Assembly: GCA_945882615.1 (NCBI GenBank)
Contig: CAMCWK010000004.1
Coordinates: forward strand, 88,895 to 152,894
Source of the DNA: Rhizobium sp. Q54
GTDB lineage: Bacteria; Pseudomonadota; Alphaproteobacteria; Micropepsales; Micropepsaceae
Direction: 5' to 3'
Length of the DNA stretch: 64,000 nucleotides
Of the stretch, positions 19,063 to 28,247 are shown piece by piece; the stretch's first letter is position 1, and every line of letters starts with the position of its first letter. The notes below the pieces were generated by a model. That model saw only the letters and a list, made by a program, of their open reading frames with translations. It was not told the DNA's origin and made no database searches. Both the position numbers and the translations under genes were made by a program.

Positions 19063-19676
19063 AGCACCATCCTGGCGGGCACGCCGACCCATGTCCCCGC
19101 CGCTTGAATGTCTTGCGTAACGACCGCTCCTGCCCCCACCATGACATTGGGTGCAATTTTGATGCCTTGCAGAATGATGGCGCCGCTACCGATCATGCAG
19201 CCCTCGGAAATCTGGGCGCCGCCATTGATGATCGCCCCGGTCGAGACATGGCAATGATCGGCAATATAAGCGTCATGCTCAATAATTGCGCCTGTGTTGA
19301 TGATGCAGTTGCGGCCGACCGAGGCCCCGCGATTGATCACGGTTCGATGCATCGCGATGCTACCTTTGCCGATCGCGGCTGCTTCGGAAACGGTCGCAAA
19401 CGTGGAAATCACAGTCGAAAAGTCAAGTCCGCGGCTCAGAAGTCTTTCGAAAATTGTGCGACGCTGCAGTGAAACGGCTGTTTGTCCAACGGTGATGAGA
19501 TAGTTGAAGCCGTTCGCGGCGTCGCCTTCCAGCCATGAGTCGTCGCCTAACCTGCCCGGCATATCTGTCGCGACAGGCTGGGAGTCAATAATGCCAGATA
19601 TCGTAAAACTCGTTCCTGCTATCACGTCCAGGCACGCCCGGCAGTGGCCGCCACCGCCAACGAGAATCATCGCCAT
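19059..19676 (-). CDS. NeuD/PglD-family sugar acetyltransferase (candidate LegH function)
   Basis: The 205-residue protein begins MAMILVGGGGHCRACLDVI, the NeuD/PglD nucleotide-fold start, followed by left-handed beta-helix hexapeptide repeats from about residue 95 (GSIAMHRTVINRGASVGRNCIINTGA and on). It ends GAVVTQDIQAAGTWVGVPARMVL. As first gene of the legionaminate unit it may acetylate the LegC 4-amino product (LegH step) or O-acetylate the finished acid. ATG 19676 is preferred to TTG 19682. A 172-bp gap upstream probably holds the promoter of the NeuD-to-legC unit. Confidence 0.8.
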   Translation of the reverse strand: MAMILVGGGGHCRACLDVIAGTSFTISGIIDSQPVATDMPGRLGDDSWLEGDAANGFNYLITVGQTAVSLQRRTIFERLLSRGLDFSTVISTFATVSEAAAIGKGSIAMHRTVINRGASVGRNCIINTGAIIEHDAYIADHCHVSTGAIINGGAQISEGCMIGSGAIILQGIKIAPNVMVGAGAVVTQDIQAAGTWVGVPARMVL

Positions 19677-19848
19677 GCGCAAACCATGTTTTGGAGGCTG
19701 GACGCGCGCGCGATGGTTTTTTCAAATATCATTCTGGCTCATATTGCCGTTAAATAGGAGTAAGCCAAATCTATCTGGTGGGCCCCTGTTTACAAAGGGG
19801 GGCGGAAGCTTCCCGATCCCGAAAATCTGCCGATTTTTGAGATGGGGG

Positions 19849-20601
19849 TTACGTTTTCCGCCATCCAAGCTGCAGCAATTTGCGCATGGGCTTGGTGAAC
19901 AAGGCGACGTCCAGGGGCGGTGCGCCCAGATGGCGGCGGCGCGAGCGCAGGCATTCCAGGTTGCCGCGGATGACGGCGCCCAGCCCGCGCGTGCTCATCC
20001 CGCCCACCATGAAATTGACCAGCACATGGGGAATGCGGCGCACACGCGGGTGATGCAACTCCATCGCCCGCAGCATGAAATCGTAATCGGCCGAAATCCG
20101 GTAGCTGAGATCGAACTTGCCTGTGCGCGCCGCCAGTTCTCGCCGGATGTAGAATGTGGGGTGCGGCGGCATCCAGCCGCTACGGAAGGCGTCCGGCTTG
20201 AACTCTGTCGCTTTCCATTCCCGCACGACAGTGCCCGTCACGTGATCGGAGATCATCACTAGGTCGCCATACACCGCATCCGCGCGCGTCAACGCCTCGG
20301 CGATGCGCGCCAGTACGGAAGGGTCGCTATAGGCGTCATCGGAATTCAGAAAGCCGATGGCATCGCCGGAAAAACTCGCCAGCCCCTTGTTCATGGCATC
20401 GTAGATGCCGCGATCCGGTTCGGAGATAATTCGGATAGCATCGTTTTGGAAGCTACTGACGATCTCCACCGTCTTGTCCGTTGAACCGCCATCTATCACC
20501 AGCAGCTCCTTGTCGGGATGCGTCTGGCGCAGGAAGGACGCAACCGCCTGCGCGATGGTGGCCTGCGAGTTGCGGCAGACGGTGACGGTGCTGATTTTCA
20601 T
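19849..20601 (-). CDS. Family 2 glycosyltransferase
   Basis: A 250-residue GT-A enzyme. KISTVTVCRNSQATIAQAVASFLRQTHPDKELLVIDGGSTDKTVEIV is the N-terminal nucleotide-binding region and GFLNSDDAY (near residue 87) holds the acid motif. I chose ATG 20601 rather than 20628 because the family starts at the KISTVTV strand. It resembles the GT2 at 28244. It is upstream of the legionaminate unit on the same strand and divergent from the SGNH gene at 20799. The sugar donor cannot be read from sequence. Confidence 0.85.
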   Translation of the reverse strand: MKISTVTVCRNSQATIAQAVASFLRQTHPDKELLVIDGGSTDKTVEIVSSFQNDAIRIISEPDRGIYDAMNKGLASFSGDAIGFLNSDDAYSDPSVLARIAEALTRADAVYGDLVMISDHVTGTVVREWKATEFKPDAFRSGWMPPHPTFYIRRELAARTGKFDLSYRISADYDFMLRAMELHHPRVRRIPHVLVNFMVGGMSTRGLGAVIRGNLECLRSRRRHLGAPPLDVALFTKPMRKLLQLGWRKT

Positions 20602-20798
20602 CGGTAATTCATCGGGATAGCGCAGCACTTAGAACCAATTCAGGATGTCGAATCAAGGGCGCCACGACACGCGCGGGGCGCCCAATAGACGCTTTTCGGC
20701 GGCTTTTGGGAGCCCTGGGCAGGGAGGGGGGCAATGGCAGTGGCAAGCCTGCTCTTTTACGGTTACAGGCTGGCGCAGGGCGCATCAGGCGGTGGGTT

Positions 20799-21860
20799 AT
20801 GGGTTGGACCAGGAAAGAGGTTGGGATTGTTTTCTGCCTGTCCCTGGTCCTGCTGTTGGCAGCGTGGCTGGTGGCCGAAATGGCCATGGGGATGCTGCGT
20901 CCAGCACCGGTTGAGCGTGATGCCATGCTGGGTTGGAGGCTGAAGCCAAATTACCATCGCGTTTTCACGCAAAAAACGCTGGCGGGTGAGGATTATCCGG
21001 TAACCTTTGCCACCAACGATCAGGGCTTGCGGGTTTTCGGGAGCGCCGCGGCACCGGTCAAAATCCTGGTGCTGGGCGATTCCTTCACGGCCGATCCCTA
21101 CGCCTCGAACGACCGCATGTGGTACGCGGAAATGGCCAGGCGCCTTGCCCAACGCCTGCACCGGCCGGCAAGCGATTTTTATGTGATGGGCGGCGGCGCC
21201 GGGGGCTGGGGCACCTACCAGAATCTTCTCCTGTCGCAGCAGTTGGCCCCGCGTATCAAGCCGGATCTTTTCGTCCTGCAGTTTTGCAGCAATGATTTTC
21301 AGAACAATTCCTATGATTGGGAAAGCAAAGGCGTGGTGCGCGGGCAATACATGCGCCGGCCCTTTCTGGATGGGCAGTCCGGCCAGCCAAAGTATGCGCC
21401 GGGCTTGATGGCGGAAATTTATCGCTCCGCTGTCGGTGAATCGCGGCTGCTTAATCGCATCGACGGCATCATCGGCAACATGCAGTTTCAGCGTTATGGC
21501 GGATATACCCGGCCGCTATCGCCGCAAGTGGCCGCACGGTATGAGCATGATGCCATCGCCGTGACCCAAATACTGCTGACAAGGCTGCGTGCAGTTTACC
21601 GCGATGTTCCGGCCGTGATGGTCAATTGCGATGGCGGCGAAGCAGGCGCCAACAAGTCCTGGAAGGCGCTGGCGCGTAACGCCGGCTTTCTGCCGCTTGC
21701 CGGGCCGTCCGATTTTCTGCGTTCCGTTCCACCCGCGCGGCGCGGCGTCATCTTTCACGCAGATGGCAGCCATCTTTCCGACCAAGGCAACCAGCTCTAT
21801 GGGGCTATCGCTGGAGACGGGCTTGCGGCGATGGACCTGGCTTTACCGGCCAAGCGCTGA
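20799..21860 (+). CDS. Membrane-anchored SGNH hydrolase-family protein
   Basis: The 353-residue protein starts at ATG 20799 with one hydrophobic helix (about residues 8-27) and an extracytoplasmic domain. LVLGDSFTADPYASND holds S95, FCSNDFQNNSYD near 165 the Asn block, and FHADGSHLSDQGNQLY the Asp/His pair (D322, H325). The catalytic set is complete, unlike the GPS variant at 4399. Its likely role is acyl-ester transfer or removal on the exported glycan. The 3' end overlaps the convergent transferase gene by 18 nt. The longer upstream frame adds 31 residues with no family likeness. Confidence 0.72.
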   Translation: MGWTRKEVGIVFCLSLVLLLAAWLVAEMAMGMLRPAPVERDAMLGWRLKPNYHRVFTQKTLAGEDYPVTFATNDQGLRVFGSAAAPVKILVLGDSFTADPYASNDRMWYAEMARRLAQRLHRPASDFYVMGGGAGGWGTYQNLLLSQQLAPRIKPDLFVLQFCSNDFQNNSYDWESKGVVRGQYMRRPFLDGQSGQPKYAPGLMAEIYRSAVGESRLLNRIDGIIGNMQFQRYGGYTRPLSPQVAARYEHDAIAVTQILLTRLRAVYRDVPAVMVNCDGGEAGANKSWKALARNAGFLPLAGPSDFLRSVPPARRGVIFHADGSHLSDQGNQLYGAIAGDGLAAMDLALPAKR

Positions 21861-22982
21861 GGCCAGTGGCGACAGGCAGGATTCAATAAAGGCATCAAAG
21901 GACCTCACATAGTCCTCGACATTGCTGCGATAGGTCCGGGTGGTGACTCTCCTGCCTGAACAGGCCGCGAAACTTCTCGCCAGCGCGTCTTTGCTGCCGG
22001 GGGCGTAAAATGCGATCGCGTCCTGGAATCGCTCGGCTTCAAATATCAGGCCGGCATCCGGCGGTCCTGGCATGATGATGCGGCCGCCCGAATAGAGGCC
22101 CTCATAGACCGTGCGGCCGACGCAGGGGGCTGGATCGCCGCGAACGACGTAATCCGTGGAGGCGTACACCCGATCCATATTCCGTTCTTCGCCCCAGAAG
22201 ATTATGCGAGGATCGCCGCCTGCAAGCGTCCGGCAGCGTGCCATGTAGTTATCCGGACCCGCGCCTACCACCAGCAAGACATCTTGCGCGCCGGCGCCCT
22301 GCCGGAAAGCTTCTATGACCAGCGCAACGCCTTTGAGCTCCGATACGCGGCCGATCATGCTGAAGACAGCGGTGTCGGGACCAATCCGGGGATGCAGCAA
22401 TGGCTGCGCCCGCGCGACGGCGCACATGTCGATGGGATTGTTCAGTGTGATGGCCCGCATGCTGTCTTCGCGGCGGGCGAAGGGCCGGCGCGTCGCGGCG
22501 TCAATAAAGACGATGCCGGCCCCGTTCGCGAGCTTGTCGATCACCGGGGAACGGGGATCGATGATGATGTCGCGCATGTGCGTCACAGCAGGCAGTCCCG
22601 GCAGCACCATCTGGTGCAGGACCGGCGAATTGAAATGCACGATGTCGTAATTGCCGTCTCGCACCATCTGCTGGTAAGCCGCTTGGTCGCGTTGCCAGGC
22701 GAGCCAATGCATCGCGCCATGCGCCATGTCCGCAACGCCGCGCCGGATGCCCAGCAGCCCCAGATCCACCGGCATGGATATGTCAAAGGCCCGGCGGATG
22801 GAGGGGAGGCGCGCGGCGGTCGCCACCAGGTCGCGGGGCCGGCGCAAGGAGCGCGGCAGCAGCAGGTCAGCTTCGATCCCGGCATAGTTTTCCAGCAGCA
22901 GGCGCAGGCTGGTCGCCGCACCATACAGGTCTTCCAGCGTATGGGTGACGAAAAGGATTTTTTTCGGCTTTGCCGTGCTCAT
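21843..22982 (-). CDS. GT-B glycosyltransferase (GT4-like)
   Basis: The 379-residue protein begins KKILFVTHTLEDLYGAATSLRLLLENY and has the C-terminal donor half with SMIGRVSELKGVALVIEAF near residue 225, LVVGAGPDN near 250 and GRTVYEGLYSGGRIIM near 310, the place of the E-x7-E element. The open frame extends 115 residues further upstream, but only through wbpE in another frame; ATG 22982 lies 11 nt after the wbpE stop. It is probably co-transcribed with wbpB-wbpD-wbpE. Confidence 0.82.
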   Translation of the reverse strand: MSTAKPKKILFVTHTLEDLYGAATSLRLLLENYAGIEADLLLPRSLRRPRDLVATAARLPSIRRAFDISMPVDLGLLGIRRGVADMAHGAMHWLAWQRDQAAYQQMVRDGNYDIVHFNSPVLHQMVLPGLPAVTHMRDIIIDPRSPVIDKLANGAGIVFIDAATRRPFARREDSMRAITLNNPIDMCAVARAQPLLHPRIGPDTAVFSMIGRVSELKGVALVIEAFRQGAGAQDVLLVVGAGPDNYMARCRTLAGGDPRIIFWGEERNMDRVYASTDYVVRGDPAPCVGRTVYEGLYSGGRIIMPGPPDAGLIFEAERFQDAIAFYAPGSKDALARSFAACSGRRVTTRTYRSNVEDYVRSFDAFIESCLSPLASALGR

Positions 22983-22992
22983 CGTGCGCGCT

Positions 22993-24096
22993 TCAAGGCT
23001 GCGCGCATTTGAGGAACCGGTCGCAGATGCGATCCACGTTCTCAGGTGTGAGTTCGGGATAGATGGGCAGGCTGATAACCTTCGCGGCGGCTTTTTCCGT
23101 GACGGGCAGGGGGCGGTGAGGCCCATTTTTGGAAAGCGCTGCTTGCTTGTGCAGGGGGATCGGGTAGTGCACGCCGGTGGCGATCTCTTCGCGCGCCAGC
23201 GCGTCAGCGATGGCGTCCCGGTTGGACGCTTCGACGACATACAGGTGATAGACAGGTTCGCTGTCGGCGAGAGGCACAATCGTCTTGAAGCCGGCAGGGC
23301 GCAGTCGCGCGTCATACTGCGCGGCAATCTTCCGGCGGGCGCCTATCCACGCATCGAGGTGTTTCAGTTTCACCGACAGTATCGCGCCCTGCAGTGCGTC
23401 CATGCGCTGGTTGTACCCGATAACCTCATGCTCATACTTGCTGATGCGGCCATGGTCCCGCAGCTTGCGCAATAGTGATGCGACATGTTCATCATTGGTC
23501 GAAATCAACCCGGCATCGCCATAGGCGCCCAGGTTTTTCCCGGGATAGAAGCTGAAGCTGCCGCAATCGCCCAGGCCACCGACGTAACGCCCCCGATAGG
23601 TCGCAAAATGTGCCTGGGCGGCGTCCTCAATCACTTTTAACTCATGCTTGTGGGCGATGGTGAGAATGGGGTCCATGTCACAGGGCGCGCCGTACAGGTG
23701 CACGGGAATAATGGCGCGGGTGCGCGGCGTGATGGCGGCCTCCAGGACGGCCGGGTCCATGCCATAGGCGGCAGGCTCTATGTCGACGAAAACAGGATTT
23801 GCGCCGACATGGCAGATCGCTTCGGCCGTGGCGATGAAGGTATGCGCGACGGTAATCACTTCGTCGCCCTTGCCAATGCCCAAAGCTTCCAGCGCCAGGG
23901 ACAGGGATGCGGTGCCGTTGGCGCATCCGATGGCATGCGCGGCGCCCAGCTTGCCGGCAAATGCACGCTCGAATGCTTCAACAGCCGGGCCCTGAATGTA
24001 CGTGCCGGCGCTGAAGACATCGTCTATCCCCGCGTGAATTTCCGGCTTCAGCGATTCATACTGCGCGGCGAGATCGACGAATGGAATTCGTTTCAT
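22993..24096 (-). CDS. wbpE: WbpE-type PLP-dependent sugar 3-aminotransferase
   Basis: A DegT-family aminotransferase (367 aa) starting KRIPFVDLAAQYESLKPEIHAGI, with CANGTASLSLALEALGIGKGDEVI near residue 60, EDAAQAHFATYRGRYVGGLGD near 155 and the PLP lysine in FSFYPGKNLGAYGDAG near 184. In P. aeruginosa WbpE aminates the 3-keto UDP-GlcNAcA made by WbpB. Here wbpB- and wbpD-like genes lie directly upstream, supporting that reading over the related QdtB/FdtB function. It overlaps the wbpD-like gene by 1 nt. Confidence 0.85.
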   Translation of the reverse strand: MKRIPFVDLAAQYESLKPEIHAGIDDVFSAGTYIQGPAVEAFERAFAGKLGAAHAIGCANGTASLSLALEALGIGKGDEVITVAHTFIATAEAICHVGANPVFVDIEPAAYGMDPAVLEAAITPRTRAIIPVHLYGAPCDMDPILTIAHKHELKVIEDAAQAHFATYRGRYVGGLGDCGSFSFYPGKNLGAYGDAGLISTNDEHVASLLRKLRDHGRISKYEHEVIGYNQRMDALQGAILSVKLKHLDAWIGARRKIAAQYDARLRPAGFKTIVPLADSEPVYHLYVVEASNRDAIADALAREEIATGVHYPIPLHKQAALSKNGPHRPLPVTEKAAAKVISLPIYPELTPENVDRICDRFLKCAQP

Positions 24097-24692
24097 CAGT
24101 CGGCCGCCTGGAGATGATCGGGACCAACAAGTCTGTACTTCGTGCCGTCAATGGGGCAGACAAAATCATCACCCAGGCGCCCGCCAAGCTTGCTGATCCA
24201 GCCGAGGCGCTTGCCCGGGTTTCCGGCGACCAGCGCAAAATCCGGAACATCGCTCGTGATAACGGCGCCTGCGCCGATGAAACAGTACATCCCAAGGGTA
24301 TGACCGCAAACAATGGTGGCGTTGGCGCCGATGGTCGCTCCCCGTCCCACCCGGGTGGGACGGAATTCATTCTTGCGCTCGACTTCCGCGCGGGGATTGA
24401 TCACATTGGTGAAGACGCAGGACGGGCCGCAAAACACCCCGTCTTCGAGCGTCACGCCAGAATAGATGCTGACGTTATTCTGAATCTTGCAGCGGTTGCC
24501 GACCGCAACGCCTGCGCCGATCATGACATTCTGGCCGATCACGCAATCTGCGCCGATCTGCGCCCCTGGCAGTACATGACTGAAATGCCAGATGCTGGTG
24601 CCGCCGCCAATCTCGACGCCATCATCGATATAGGCGCTTTCGTGAATGATGACGGCCGGAAAGCGCCGTTTGAAGGCGGCCTGACGATTCAC
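24096..24692 (-). CDS. wbpD: WbpD-type UDP-sugar N-acetyltransferase
   Basis: A 198-residue left-handed beta-helix acetyltransferase. [47 protein letters not shown] and [23 protein letters not shown] are characteristic of WbpD/WlbB proteins, which N-acetylate the 3-amino group of UDP-GlcNAc3NA. The start is GTG 24692. It sits between wbpB and wbpE, as expected for this pathway. The product would be UDP-2,3-diacetamido-2,3-dideoxy-glucuronate. Confidence 0.88.
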   Translation of the reverse strand: MNRQAAFKRRFPAVIIHESAYIDDGVEIGGGTSIWHFSHVLPGAQIGADCVIGQNVMIGAGVAVGNRCKIQNNVSIYSGVTLEDGVFCGPSCVFTNVINPRAEVERKNEFRPTRVGRGATIGANATIVCGHTLGMYCFIGAGAVITSDVPDFALVAGNPGKRLGWISKLGGRLGDDFVCPIDGTKYRLVGPDHLQAAD

Positions 24693-24745
24693 TGTTATCC
24701 CCGATGGTAGGCGACCCTGTCATGGGCAAGATGTCATGATGTTTT

Positions 24746-24775
24746 GCCGCCAGCAAGCGTACCGCAAGGGGCGGC
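24746..24775. repeat. GC-rich inverted repeat between wbpB and wbpD
   Basis: GCCGCC (24746-24751) and GGCGGC (24770-24775) can pair over an 18-nt loop in the 95-nt gap between these two genes. Neither strand has a T run after it, so it is unlikely to terminate by itself; an mRNA-stability or attenuation role is possible. Confidence 0.3.
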
Positions 24776-24787
24776 GAAACCGTCGCT

Positions 24788-25825
24788 TTATTCGCGCCGA
24801 AATTGGACTTCCGAGCCGGTTCGGATCGATTCGTAAATGGCGCAGATCAACTCCAGCGACTTTTTTCCCTCAAACCCGTCCACCAGCGAGGTTTTGCCGT
24901 CACGAATCACATCGACAACATGGTTGAGATAGGCGATGTGGCCGAAGCCGTATACGTCGGGGGGATCTTCTGAGAAATTGGCGATAACGTCTGCGTCTTC
25001 CGGCCGGGCTTCTGAAAAATTCCAGGTCCGCATCTTGTTCACGGCGAACCCGGCAATCTCCACCAGGCCTTTTCCCCCCAATATGGACAGCGACCCTTCG
25101 GTGTCCCTGGGGCGCGCCGCAGTGGTGGCTTCGATCACGCCAATGGCGCCGTTCTCGAAGGTAACGATCGCAGCGCCTGTATCCTCGGCTTCAATGTCGA
25201 CGAGCGCGGTCCGTGACTTGGCGATCACGGAGACGGGCTTTCCCAGAAACCATTGCAGGAGATCGATGTGATGGGAGGCCTGGTTGGCGAATACCCCGCC
25301 ATCGAGCGCATGGGTGCCGCGCCAGGCCGCCTGGTCGTAATAGGCTTGTGTACGGCACCAGCGAACGCGCACCGTGCCCATCACAAGCTTGCCGAAACGC
25401 GCCTGCTGGTGCGCTTCCATCACCTTCTGGACCGGCAGGTTGTAGCGGTTCTGCTTGACGACAAAGAGCTTTACCCCCGCTGCCTCACAGGCTTTGATCA
25501 TGGAATCGGCGTCGGCAACGGTCAGCGCCATCGGCTTCTCCACCACAATATGCTTGCGGTATGGCGCCAGCGCGCGGCAATGCGCGGCGTGATGGCCGCT
25601 CTCGGTCAGTATGCTTACGACATCGATTTTGCTGCCGGCCTCTCGCATCATCTGATGCATGTCGGTGAACCACGGCACCTGGAATTTTTCACCGGTTTCG
25701 CGCGCAACACGTGGCAGAATGTCGCATACAGCGACAAGCTTTGCGTCCCGTACATGTCCCTCGGTTAGAAGCCTGAGGTGCTTCTGGGCGATGCGGCCGC
25801 AGCCGAGCAAAGCAAATCCTGACAT
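24788..25825 (-). CDS. wbpB: WbpB-type UDP-GlcNAcA 3-dehydrogenase (Gfo/Idh/MocA)
   Basis: The 345-residue oxidoreductase begins SGFALLGCGRIAQKHLRLL (Rossmann glycines) and holds the catalytic lysine in VVEKPMALT near residue 95. A downstream block includes HALDGGVFANQASHHIDLLQWFLG near 190, where family histidine and aspartate sit. In the WbpB/WlbA pathway it oxidises C-3 of UDP-GlcNAcA before WbpE. ATG 25825 is preferred to GTG 25828. It is divergent from wbpG, with a 108-bp shared upstream region. Confidence 0.87.
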   Translation of the reverse strand: MSGFALLGCGRIAQKHLRLLTEGHVRDAKLVAVCDILPRVARETGEKFQVPWFTDMHQMMREAGSKIDVVSILTESGHHAAHCRALAPYRKHIVVEKPMALTVADADSMIKACEAAGVKLFVVKQNRYNLPVQKVMEAHQQARFGKLVMGTVRVRWCRTQAYYDQAAWRGTHALDGGVFANQASHHIDLLQWFLGKPVSVIAKSRTALVDIEAEDTGAAIVTFENGAIGVIEATTAARPRDTEGSLSILGGKGLVEIAGFAVNKMRTWNFSEARPEDADVIANFSEDPPDVYGFGHIAYLNHVVDVIRDGKTSLVDGFEGKKSLELICAIYESIRTGSEVQFRRE

Positions 25826-25933
25826 CACGTCCAGCCGGTTCTGTCTTGGCGCAATCCACGCGCTTCGGCGCCGGTATAGTCGCTAATAGCCGGTCGTGAT
25901 AGGGAAAAAAGGAATTTCTCTGCTATATGGCGC

Positions 25934-27085
25934 ATGCCTTCTTACCCTCTGAAGTACCAGATCTGCCGCCTTTGCGTGATGGATACGTCAGACCCCTTGA
26001 TCGAGTTCGACGCGACCGGAGAGTGCAATCACTGTCGTGCCTATCGGGACACGGTTTTCCAGTTGCCGCGCTTTCAGCCCGGGGCCGATGAGAAGCTGGC
26101 GGGAATCGTGGCCAAAATCCGCGCCCGAAAAATAGAAAAATACGATTGCGTTATCGGCGTCAGCGGCGGTGTCGACAGTACTTATCTTGCCTATTACGTC
26201 AAACGCGTGCTGGGGCTCAATCCGCTGGCGGTCCATCTGGACAATGGCTGGAATTCCGAGCTTGCGGTCGCGAACATCGAGCGGATGCTAGTCGCGCTCA
26301 GCATAGATCTGCATACCGAAGTCCTGGACTGGCGTGAATTTTCAGCACTGCAGCTGGCTTTCCTGAAGGCTTCGACCCCCGACTCCGAAATTCCCACCGA
26401 TCACGCCATTCTGTCGGTGCTCTACCAGGTCGCCAACAGCAAGAAGATTTCGACCATTCTTCTGGGCGTCAACCTGGTAACGGAATCTGTCCATCCGCGC
26501 ATGTGGTCTTATGGCCACCAAGACTGGATTTACATCAAGGCCCTGCAGAAGCGGTTCGGCGCGGTTCGCCTGCGCCACTTTCCGCACACGTCAATGTGGA
26601 AGTATTTTTATCTCTTCCAGATCAGGAAACTGCAGGTTGTCCGCCTCTACGATTATATCGCTTTCGACAGAGCGGGTGTGGAAGCGCTGATTGCCCGGGA
26701 ATTGGGCTGGATGCCTTACGGAGGCAAACACTATGAATCCGTCTATACCCGGTTTTTCCAAGGCTATCTCCTGCCGCGCAAGTTCGGATTCGACAAGCGT
26801 CGGGCGCATCTTTCTAGTCTGGTTTGCGCCGGCCAGATGACGCGCGATGAGGCCATGCGCGCCTTGCAACAGCCGTCGCTGGACCCCGCAGAGGAACAGC
26901 CGCTGCTGGATTACGTCGCCAAAAAATTGCGCATCGCACGGTCTGAACTCGACGCCATTTGCCAGGCGCCGCCCAGGACCTACAAAGATTATCCCTCGTC
27001 GGAGAACAGTATTCTCGTTAAACTGACTAAGCGCATTTATAAGGCGCTGGGTGGCCGGATTATCCGCGACGGTGTTCGGCTCTGA
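25934..27085 (+). CDS. wbpG: WbpG-type N-acetyl sugar amidotransferase (synthetase subunit)
   Basis: This 383-residue ATP-dependent enzyme converts a sugar N-acetyl group to acetamidino using ammonia from a HisH/HisF-like pair. The N terminus has a CxxC...CxxC zinc-knuckle pattern (C11, C14, C31, C34) and the PP-loop is SGGVDSTY near residue 76. GGKHYESVYTRFFQGYLLPRKFGFDKRRAHLSSL near 255-290 is a family block. Its partners are not adjacent but lie at 43823-45231. The divergent wbpB-D-E unit suggests a diacetamido-uronate substrate. All four cysteines are intact, unlike the paralogue at 47380. Confidence 0.88.
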   Translation: MPSYPLKYQICRLCVMDTSDPLIEFDATGECNHCRAYRDTVFQLPRFQPGADEKLAGIVAKIRARKIEKYDCVIGVSGGVDSTYLAYYVKRVLGLNPLAVHLDNGWNSELAVANIERMLVALSIDLHTEVLDWREFSALQLAFLKASTPDSEIPTDHAILSVLYQVANSKKISTILLGVNLVTESVHPRMWSYGHQDWIYIKALQKRFGAVRLRHFPHTSMWKYFYLFQIRKLQVVRLYDYIAFDRAGVEALIARELGWMPYGGKHYESVYTRFFQGYLLPRKFGFDKRRAHLSSLVCAGQMTRDEAMRALQQPSLDPAEEQPLLDYVAKKLRIARSELDAICQAPPRTYKDYPSSENSILVKLTKRIYKALGGRIIRDGVRL

Positions 27086-27143
27086 TGTTCCTGGCTGCGC
27101 GCAACGGGGCGCAACACCGCGTGATCTGCCTGGGGGGCGACAG

Positions 27144-28247
27144 ATGAGAAAGCGGCTCAGCAGCATCTCTCAGGTGGACTTTGATCGCTTTCTTGCCTTT
27201 GCGAACAGCCACGCCAGGGTCGTGCAGTCTGATCACATGCTGCAAAAGCTTACGATCTTCAATTTTGTTGCATCGCTGATCGCGCGTTACAGGCCTGCGC
27301 AGATTCTTGAGATCGGCTGCGGGCTGGGTTTCCACTCCGCCCTATTGACCAATTATGGCCAGGTTTCCGCGACGGAGCTGCAAGTTCCGGGGAGTTTTGT
27401 TGCGGCCGACGCAGATGTCGCGCGTGACCGGGACCTGGTTTTTCAGGGGCTGGCCAAGAGCAGAGTCCAGTTCCAGTACAATGACGGAAGGACCTTCCCG
27501 TTTCCTGATCAATCCTTCGATCTCATTTTTCACAACTCCGTTATCGAACATGTACCGGATGCCGCGGAATTCAATCGCGAGACAAGCAGAATGCTGAGGC
27601 CGAACGGCACGGTGATCTGCATTACGGGCACGCCGGTACTTTGCTGGTTTCGGTTGATCCGGGATTATTTTCTGCGGTTGCCGATTACGATGGCAGCGTC
27701 TGTCGTCAAGGAGCTCGGTGTAACAAGGCGCCAGAAGATATCCGACCAGATAAAGGCGCTTATTCCCGCCGGTGCTTCAGAGCAAGCTGGCACGCTGTCG
27801 GTTTCGGGCTGGAACGCCCGGCTTTCGCATTACGTCTATAGCCCGGTCTACAATGCCGTTGTGCTGGAAGAGTTGGCAAAGGATGCCGGCGTGGGGCAGG
27901 GTGCAGCGCTCGTCGCGGCCTATCAACATTTCCGCAAATCCCTCGTAAACCGCTTTCGCTATTACCTGACGCCCAGAACCCACGGTCAACATTACCGGGA
28001 TTTCCGTCATGAAATGACCGAATGGCGGCTGGATCGCTGGCGGGACACATTTGAGGCTGCTGGTTTCGAAGTGGTGGAAATCATTCCGTATCGATTCCAC
28101 CATCTGCTGGAGGCCAGCTTCAGCAACAGGTTCAATTCCGCTTTATACCATCGCGCCGCGCCGTTGATCGAACGCTTTCAGCGCCGGATTCCCGTAAGCA
28201 TGGCTTCCGAATTCGTTCTGGTCGCGCGCAAGAGGCTGGTGGAATGA
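27144..28247 (+). CDS. Class I SAM-dependent methyltransferase
   Basis: Motif I is ILEIGCGLGFHSALL (near residue 54), followed by FDLIFHNSVIEHVPDAAEFNRETSRMLRPNGTVICITG near 130-165, a complete Methyltransf_11-type core. The ~200-residue C-terminal region is unusual in length and may bind substrate. ATG 27144 follows a GGGGGG stretch and gives 367 aa; a GTG at 27051 would overlap wbpG by 35 nt. It overlaps the GT2 gene at 28244 by 4 nt. Confidence 0.82.
   Translation: MRKRLSSISQVDFDRFLAFANSHARVVQSDHMLQKLTIFNFVASLIARYRPAQILEIGCGLGFHSALLTNYGQVSATELQVPGSFVAADADVARDRDLVFQGLAKSRVQFQYNDGRTFPFPDQSFDLIFHNSVIEHVPDAAEFNRETSRMLRPNGTVICITGTPVLCWFRLIRDYFLRLPITMAASVVKELGVTRRQKISDQIKALIPAGASEQAGTLSVSGWNARLSHYVYSPVYNAVVLEELAKDAGVGQGAALVAAYQHFRKSLVNRFRYYLTPRTHGQHYRDFRHEMTEWRLDRWRDTFEAAGFEVVEIIPYRFHHLLEASFSNRFNSALYHRAAPLIERFQRRIPVSMASEFVLVARKRLVE

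Noticed and set aside
22983..23327. A 115-residue N-terminal extension of the GT4 at 21843
   Set aside because: It is the wbpE gene read in another frame; the transferase fold begins at ATG 22982, just after the wbpE stop.
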